This document shows, piece after piece, positions 14,610 to 18,996 of a stretch of DNA of 18,996 bases (the stretch's first letter is position 1; every line of letters begins with the position of its first letter). The DNA comes from RGIG4608 sp045635885 (GTDB lineage Bacteria > Bacillota > Clostridia > Oscillospirales > CAG-272). The position numbers and the translations under genes were made by a program. The stretch lies in the NCBI GenBank assembly GCA_045635885.1, contig JAZTWO010000051.1, forward strand, positions 1 through 18,996. The letters run 5' to 3'. The notes below the pieces were generated by a model. The model saw only the letters and a program-made list of their open reading frames with translations. It did no database searches and was not told the DNA's origin.

Positions 14610-16694
14610 ATGAAGAAAAGAAAAAATAATTCCAAAGTAATACTGTTTTATGTATTGCTTATTGCAGTTATCTTCCTTGCGGTGTTTGCAATGCTTGGCT
14701 CACCATCTAAAAAGGAAGAAGTACACTTTAGCGACATAATGCACTATTTTGAAGAGGACAAAGTTAAAGAATTTGAGGTTGCTAACGATAACGTAATTAC
14801 CCTTGTTATTTATAAAACCGACAAGGTAGGTGTTCTTACTCCCCAAGAAGCTGCTCTCCTTGAAACAGAAAAGGTGAGCTATAAGCTTCGTGACGTTGCA
14901 ATCTTTATTGACGCATTTGAAAAATATGAATCCAACCTCAACCTTGTGGATTACGAATACGAGCCACTTCTTGAATATCCTTGGTGGGTATCCTTAATTC
15001 CAAGCGCATTGATGATTATCGCCATGATTTTGTTCGGCTTGTTTATGACAAAGCAGATGAACAAGGGCGCAGGAGGCATAATGAACTTTGGCAAGGCAAA
15101 GGCACATATGCCCACAAATGACAACAATAAGGTTACATTTGAAGACGTTGCAGGCGCAGACGAAGAAAAAGAAGAGCTTGTTGAAATTGTTGAATTCCTT
15201 AAAGATCCACAAAAATTTGCCAAGCTCGGCGCAAAAATCCCACACGGTGTATTGCTTGTGGGCCCTCCCGGCACAGGTAAAACACTTCTTGCAAAGGCGG
15301 TTGCGGGTGAGGCGGGCGTCCCCTTCTTCTCAATGTCAGGTTCTGACTTTGTTGAAATGTACGTCGGCGTAGGCGCAAGCCGTGTTCGTGACCTTTTTGA
15401 AACTGCAAGAAAAGCTCCTGCGGCAATCATCTTTATCGACGAAATTGACGCAGTTGGCCGTCACCGTGGTGCAGGTCTTGGCGGTGGACACGACGAAAGA
15501 GAGCAAACTCTTAACCAGTTGCTTGTTGAAATGGATGGTTTCGGCTCACACGAGGGTATTATCATTATGGCGGCTACTAACCGTGCAGATATTCTTGACC
15601 CTGCACTTCTCCGTCCCGGACGTTTCGACCGTCAGGTTAGAGTTGGTTACCCCGACATTAAGGGTCGTGAGGCAATTCTTAAGGTTCACGCAAGAAAGAA
15701 GCCCATGGAAAGCACAGTTGACTTCCGCAAAATAGCTCAAAGCACAATTGGTTTTACAGGTGCAGACCTTGCAAACCTCCTTAATGAAGCGGCTCTCCAC
15801 GCAGCAAAGAACAATAAGTCACTTATCGGTATGGATGATATCGAAAAGTCATATATGAAATTGCTATTAGGTCCTCAAAAGAAGACAAGAGTTAGAACCG
15901 AGGCAGACAACAAGCTCACCGCTTATCACGAAGCAGGTCACGCAGTTGCTTCATACTATTGCAAGCATACAAATCCCGTCAAATTCATTTCAACTGTTCC
16001 CGCAGGTAACACAGGCGGTGTAACAGTAAGCATTCCTGAAGAAGATTCCTTCACAATGACCAAAAAGCAGATGCTTGATGAAATCATCCTTGATCTTGGT
16101 GGACGTGTTGCTGAAGAAATCGTGCTTGACGATATTTCAACAGGCGCTTCAGGTGACATTCAGCAGGCGACCAAAATCGCTCGCAATATGGTTACAAGAT
16201 ACGGTATGAGCGATAAGCTCGGCACTGTTCTTTACGGATCGGGTCACTCCGATACCGAAGTGTTCCTTGGCAGAGATTTCAATAACAACAAGAACTATTC
16301 TGAAAAGATTGCGGCAGAAATCGACGATGAAATTCGTGTGATTATCGAAAATGCTCACGCAGAATGTAAGGCAATTCTCACTGAACATATCGATAAGCTC
16401 CACCTTATCGCAGGTTATCTCCTTAAGGCAGAATTTATGGACGGAGATCAGTTTAAGGCCGCTATGGAAAATGACCTCACTTTCGATGAGATTGATGAAA
16501 TCTTGAAGGAAAAAGAGCGCAAGAGCCAAGAAGAAAACGAGGCAAAGCGCAAAGAAGAGGAAGAAGAACAGCGCAAGGTTGAAGAAGAGCTTCGCCGTGA
16601 AAAAGAAGAGCGTGAAAAAATGGCAAACGCTCCCAAAGGCGAAACCTATGACGACGCAGAAACTGACACTGCAGAATCAGTAGATAAAGAATAA
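14610..16694 (+). CDS. ftsH: ATP-dependent zinc metalloprotease FtsH
   Basis: Membrane-bound AAA+ protease that degrades misassembled membrane proteins and some regulators. It has 694 residues. TM1 (about 10-29), an extracytoplasmic domain and TM2 (about 125-147) precede the AAA domain. There Walker A is GPPGTGKT at 218-225, Walker B is IIFIDEID with D277 and E278, and the second region of homology is LRPGRFDRQ. The zinc site HEAGH is at 440-444. The C-terminal tail (about 629-694) is a strongly charged, coiled-coil-like run of Glu, Lys and Arg ending in an acidic stretch. GGAGG lies five bases before the ATG. It is the last gene of the operon and is followed by a terminator. Confidence 0.98.
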   Translation: MKKRKNNSKVILFYVLLIAVIFLAVFAMLGSPSKKEEVHFSDIMHYFEEDKVKEFEVANDNVITLVIYKTDKVGVLTPQEAALLETEKVSYKLRDVAIFIDAFEKYESNLNLVDYEYEPLLEYPWWVSLIPSALMIIAMILFGLFMTKQMNKGAGGIMNFGKAKAHMPTNDNNKVTFEDVAGADEEKEELVEIVEFLKDPQKFAKLGAKIPHGVLLVGPPGTGKTLLAKAVAGEAGVPFFSMSGSDFVEMYVGVGASRVRDLFETARKAPAAIIFIDEIDAVGRHRGAGLGGGHDEREQTLNQLLVEMDGFGSHEGIIIMAATNRADILDPALLRPGRFDRQVRVGYPDIKGREAILKVHARKKPMESTVDFRKIAQSTIGFTGADLANLLNEAALHAAKNNKSLIGMDDIEKSYMKLLLGPQKKTRVRTEADNKLTAYHEAGHAVASYYCKHTNPVKFISTVPAGNTGGVTVSIPEEDSFTMTKKQMLDEIILDLGGRVAEEIVLDDISTGASGDIQQATKIARNMVTRYGMSDKLGTVLYGSGHSDTEVFLGRDFNNNKNYSEKIAAEIDDEIRVIIENAHAECKAILTEHIDKLHLIAGYLLKAEFMDGDQFKAAMENDLTFDEIDEILKEKERKSQEENEAKRKEEEEEQRKVEEELRREKEEREKMANAPKGETYDDAETDTAESVDKE

Positions 16695-16701
16695 TTTTAT
16701 A

Positions 16702-16739
16702 AGGACGGTTTGAAAATTCAAACCGTCCTATTTACTTTT
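16702..16739 (+). terminator. Terminator of the gdpP-ftsH operon
   Basis: AGGACGGTTTG (16702-16712) pairs perfectly with CAAACCGTCCT (16719-16729) over six bases, followed by a T-rich but interrupted tail (ATTTACTTTTG). It begins seven bases after the ftsH stop. Confidence 0.85.
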
Positions 16740-16759
16740 GTGCTTTTTTATGATATAAT
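16731..16759 (+). promoter_or_regulatory. Promoter reading into repeat copy 3 and maf
   Basis: TTTACT (16731-16736), 17 bases, then TATAAT (16754-16759) with an extended TG at 16751-16752. The -35 overlaps the tail of the ftsH terminator. Transcription would start near 16766, just before the repeat (16775), and no other terminator-like T-tract intervenes before maf. The maf mRNA would thus have a leader of about 475 bases made almost wholly of the repeat. Confidence 0.7.
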
Positions 16760-16774
16760 TTTATCGAATAAATT

Positions 16775-17211
16775 CAAATTTTGATTTGTTGGGGAGAAGA
16801 TAGTTGAGAAAAGATTTAGGGGGATTTTGAAAAATCCCCCTATAACCCCCAAAACTTTTAAATCGGTTTTTGAAAATAAATTCCGCGCAAATCGTTCCAA
16901 TAAATTGGAACATAACGATTTTCTCATACATTCGAAAATCTGTGATTTACTACTTAAAGCGTTGCCATTTTGCTATCAAAACGGCTATATGTAGAGTAGC
17001 AAGGCGCGGTTTTTGTTGCACCTGTGCAATAAAAACGAGTGTGATGAGCGCGAAGAAGCGAGTCACGTGCATTGTGCGAAATTTATTTACCCTAACACGA
17101 TTAAAAGTTTTGCGTGCGGGGTTCCCCGAAGCGACATTTATGAGCTTTGGGGGTTCGCGCGATGCTTTTTCAAAAGCGACCTTTTTATCTTTGTAACCAT
17201 TCAATAAATTG
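16775..17211 (+). repeat. Structured intergenic repeat, copy 3 (full length)
   Basis: A 437-bp copy in the same orientation as copy 1. The left end is CAAATTTTGATTTGT at 16775 and the left arm has the perfect stem AGGGGGATTTT/AAAATCCCCCT with a GA loop (16818-16841). Next is GTTCCAAT/ATTGGAAC with an AA loop (16894-16911), enclosed by AAATCG/CGATTT. The core follows, and then GTTTTT-G-TTGCAC / GTGCAA-T-AAAAAC with a CT loop (17009-17036). The right arm is a longer variant shared only with copy 4. It carries CGGGG/CCCCG with a TT loop (17117-17128) and GCTTTT/AAAAGC. The right terminal motif is decayed. The copy ends about 14 bases before the maf ribosome binding site and fills the 545-bp gap after ftsH. 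No gene is supported inside. Confidence 0.85.
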
Positions 17212-17239
17212 CAGTTTATAATATAAAGGAACAAAAACT

Positions 17240-17830
17240 ATGAACTTAATTTTAGCATCAAAATCTCCGAGAAGGAAGGAAATTCTTGAAAATCTCGGAA
17301 TAAAATTCGATATAATCACCTGTGAAACGGACGAGCATACAAATGAAACGGATGGCAAAAAGTACGTTGAAGAAATTGCCTTTCGTAAGGGTGATGCCGT
17401 GCGTGACCTTCTTGAAAACGAGGGAAAATTCGACCAAAGCAAAATAATTCTTTCCTGCGACACGGTAGTTGTATCCGCAGACGGTGAGATTAGGGGAAAA
17501 CCCAAAAATCGAGAGGACGCAAAGCGAATGATTCTTGCCTTTTCGGGCAAGCCCCACTTTGTAATTAGCGGAATTGCACTCATCACGAAGGAAAAGACCG
17601 TGCTTACAAGCGAAAGCACCACGGTTTTCTTTGACACGGTTGACGAAAATGACGTTGAAAAATATCTCGACACCGACGAAGCATACGACAAAGCAGGCGC
17701 ATATGCAATTCAGGGCTATGCTTCCCTTTGGATTAACGGAATCGAGGGCGATTATTTCAACGTGGTTGGTCTGCCCGTCAAAAAGCTTTCCGATACACTC
17801 AAAAAAGAATTCAATATTAAATTGGCTTAA
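17240..17830 (+). CDS. maf: Maf family nucleotide pyrophosphatase
   Basis: House-cleaning pyrophosphatase of the Maf/YhdE family, which hydrolyses dTTP, UTP or modified nucleotides to the monophosphate. It has 196 residues, the normal size. The N-terminal signature LASKSPRRKEIL (5-16), the catalytic aspartate in SCDTVV (D74), GKPKNREDAKRM, and the C-terminal AGAYAIQGYASLWINGIEGDYFNVVGLP are all present. AAAGGA (17225-17230) lies nine bases before the ATG. Substrate preference cannot be settled from the sequence. It is convergent with the radical SAM gene and is preceded by repeat copy 3, which probably forms its 5' leader. Confidence 0.96.
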   Translation: MNLILASKSPRRKEILENLGIKFDIITCETDEHTNETDGKKYVEEIAFRKGDAVRDLLENEGKFDQSKIILSCDTVVVSADGEIRGKPKNREDAKRMILAFSGKPHFVISGIALITKEKTVLTSESTTVFFDTVDENDVEKYLDTDEAYDKAGAYAIQGYASLWINGIEGDYFNVVGLPVKKLSDTLKKEFNIKLA

Positions 17831-17840
17831 ATTCAACACA

Positions 17841-17866
17841 AAACGGAGCGAAAATTCGCTCCGTTT
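17841..17866. terminator. Bidirectional terminator between maf and the radical SAM gene
   Basis: AAACGGAGCGAA (17841-17852) pairs perfectly with TTCGCTCCGTTT (17855-17866), a 12-bp stem with an AA loop. A T-rich tail follows on the plus strand and A-rich sequence precedes it, giving TTTTGTGTTG on the minus strand. The stop codon of the convergent radical SAM gene (17865-17867) overlaps the stem. Confidence 0.85.
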
Positions 17867-18743
17867 ATTTATTAAATTCGGGTGTAAAATCTCTTTTGGC
17901 GGACTCTTTATCCTGTGAAAAACCGTCAAATCCGAGCGAAAGTGCGTAATTTAAAACGTCGTCATATTCAAAGCTTGTCAATCGTCGCTTTAGATTTTTG
18001 GGCGCATTTTCATTTACAAAATCGGGTGTGTACTGACACATAAGCGACAAAGTAACCTCGCTCGCAGGCAAAATGCTTGCGATATGCTTCAACACGTTTT
18101 TAGAGTCCTCTCGGTGCGCAGGCAACACAAGATGGCGGACAATCAAGCCACGTTTTGCCATTCCGTTTTCGTCAAGCTCAAGCTTGCCAACTTGACGGTG
18201 CATTTCGATTAGCGATTGCGTTGCGAATTGAGAATAATTCGGCGCAGAAGAATATTTTGTTGCCAATTCGTTATCAAAATATTTAAAATCGGGTAAATAA
18301 ATATCCACAAGCCCTTCAAGAAGGCGAAGCGCTTCAACACTTTCATACCCTCCGCAGTTATAAACAACGGGAATTTTTAAGTCTTTTTTTGCTTTTTGAA
18401 GTGTTTTAGCAACAAAAATCGCATATGGAGTGGCGGTAACAAGATTTATATTGTGTGCGCCCCTTTCTTGAAGCTCAAGCATTTTCAAAACAAGCTCGTC
18501 TTCGGTGTATTTTTTGCCCACAATTTCTCGGCTAATGTCCCTGTTTTGACAAAAAATGCAACGCAAATTGCATCCAGAAAAGAAAATTGCGCCCGAACCA
18601 CGACTTCCACTTATGCACGGTTCTTCCCAAAAATGAAGGTCGGCAGAGCCAATTGTATATTCATTTGTAACACCGCAAAATCCTCGCTCACCGTTTTCTC
18701 TATCTACCAAGCAATAACGTGGACACATTATGCATTTTTTCAT
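17865..18743 (-). CDS. PflX-like radical SAM protein
   Basis: Radical SAM protein resembling the uncharacterised PflX group (COG1313 type, related to pyruvate formate-lyase activating enzymes). It has 292 residues from the ATG at 18743, chosen for GGGAGG seven bases upstream. The cluster motif is C58, C62, C65 in SGCNLRCIFCQN, preceded by GSGAIFFSG. The N-terminus has extra cysteines C4, C7, C11 and C23 (CIMCPRYC...RGFCG) that may bind a second metal site, a feature of this group. Downstream are the barrel motifs LVTATPYAI, YNCGGYES, DIYLPDFKY and GLIVRHLVLP. No glycyl radical enzyme gene is adjacent, so an activating role is not supported by context. True substrate unknown. Confidence 0.9.
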   Translation of the reverse strand: MKKCIMCPRYCLVDRENGERGFCGVTNEYTIGSADLHFWEEPCISGSRGSGAIFFSGCNLRCIFCQNRDISREIVGKKYTEDELVLKMLELQERGAHNINLVTATPYAIFVAKTLQKAKKDLKIPVVYNCGGYESVEALRLLEGLVDIYLPDFKYFDNELATKYSSAPNYSQFATQSLIEMHRQVGKLELDENGMAKRGLIVRHLVLPAHREDSKNVLKHIASILPASEVTLSLMCQYTPDFVNENAPKNLKRRLTSFEYDDVLNYALSLGFDGFSQDKESAKRDFTPEFNK

Positions 18744-18765
18744 CGGCACACCTCCCTTTTTGTAA

Positions 18766-18794
18766 ATTATACACTTTTTTCTGCATTTTTTCAA
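18766..18794 (-). promoter_or_regulatory. Promoter of the PflX-like gene
   Basis: On the minus strand, TTGAAA (18794-18789) is followed after exactly 17 bases by TATAAT (18771-18766). The transcript would begin near 18759, leaving a very short leader with GGGAGG at 18756-18751. Confidence 0.8.
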
Positions 18795-18802
18795 GTATTT
18801 GA

Positions 18803-18831
18803 TTGATTTTATTGTGTTTTTAATGTATAAT
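18803..18831 (+). promoter_or_regulatory. Promoter reading into repeat copy 4
   Basis: TTGATT (18803-18808), 17 bases, then TATAAT (18826-18831). The predicted start near 18838 is about 20 bases before repeat copy 4. Together with the promoter at 18766-18794 it forms a divergent pair. What it drives lies beyond the window. Confidence 0.55.
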
Positions 18832-18856
18832 TGTTTTGTAAAGATTTTTATTTTGA

Positions 18857-18996
18857 TAAATTGGGATTTATCGAGTAGTTACAAAGATAAAAAAGGTCGC
18901 TTTTGAAAAAGCATCGCGCGAACCCCCAAAGCTCATAAATGTCGCTTCGGGGAACCCCGCACGCAAAACTTTTAATCGTGTGAGTTAAATTAATCT
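18857..18996 (-). repeat. Structured intergenic repeat, copy 4 (cut by window end, inverted)
   Basis: The end motif AAATTGGGATTTATCGAG (18858 on) is followed by a near-identical inverted copy of the right arm of copy 3, including GCTTTT/AAAAGC with a GA loop (18899-18912), CGGGG/CCCCG (18948-18959) and the junction AAAACTTTTAATCGTGT (about 18965-18981). The last ~15 bases diverge, so either the copy is truncated or it continues in an altered form past 18996. Confidence 0.8.

Noticed and set aside
17191..17222. Promoter directly before maf (TTGTAA ... TATAAT)
   Set aside because: The spacing is 20 bases and the predicted start would fall at the ribosome binding site, so it is a poor candidate compared with the promoter at 16731-16759.
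16870..17234. Several open frames on both strands inside repeat copy 3, with matching frames in copies 1 and 2
   Set aside because: They have no ribosome binding site, the translations match on opposite strands and differ in length from copy to copy, and the conserved bases are explained by the stems. Differences between copies are about evenly silent and non-silent, which does not support coding.

Overview
The window looks like a chromosomal segment of a Gram-positive, anaerobic member of the Bacillota, class Clostridia, most likely a gut-type lineage. The evidence is a short NusA without C-terminal extensions, the rimP-nusA-ylxR-ylxQ-infB operon, the gdpP-rplI-dnaB order with a c-di-AMP phosphodiesterase, textbook sigma-A promoters with extended -10 boxes, strong GGAGG-type ribosome binding sites, and two radical SAM enzymes. 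No rRNA, tRNA, CRISPR array, transposase gene or phage gene was seen.

Layout. 1-357: partial copy of a structured intergenic repeat, then 358-2355 a YgiQ-type radical SAM protein and its terminator. 2390-2807: full inverted copy of the same repeat. 2913-3446: a membrane-anchored XRE-type regulator. 3448-3680: a second, different structured repeat (a CTCCCTC palindrome element). 3763-3978: a tiny lipoprotein with a near-consensus promoter. 4028-9003 (minus strand): infB, ylxQ, ylxR, nusA and rimP as one operon, transcribed leftward from a promoter near 9074-9102 through a leader hairpin. 9270-16694 (plus strand): gdpP, rplI, dnaB, tilS and ftsH, transcribed rightward from a promoter at 9172-9200, so the two housekeeping operons are divergent. 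16775-17211: third repeat copy. 17240-17830: maf, convergent with a PflX-like radical SAM protein (17865-18743, minus). 18857 to the window end: fourth repeat copy.

The genes are conserved core functions: translation initiation, transcription elongation/termination and 30S maturation in the left operon; c-di-AMP turnover, ribosomal protein L9, the replicative helicase, tRNA-Ile lysidine synthesis and membrane proteolysis in the right one.

The most unusual content is the intergenic repeat family. Each full copy is about 420-440 bp with inverted ends (CAAATTTTGATTT-type), two exchangeable arms carrying a hairpin, a conserved core, and several near-perfect stems with two-base loops. At two positions the stem sequence differs between copies while base pairing is kept, which is covariation. 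Copies lie as inverted pairs around ygiQ and around maf plus the radical SAM gene. The CTCCCTC element has the same type of outer ends. Whether these are MITE-like mobile elements, structured leader RNAs or both cannot be decided from this window.
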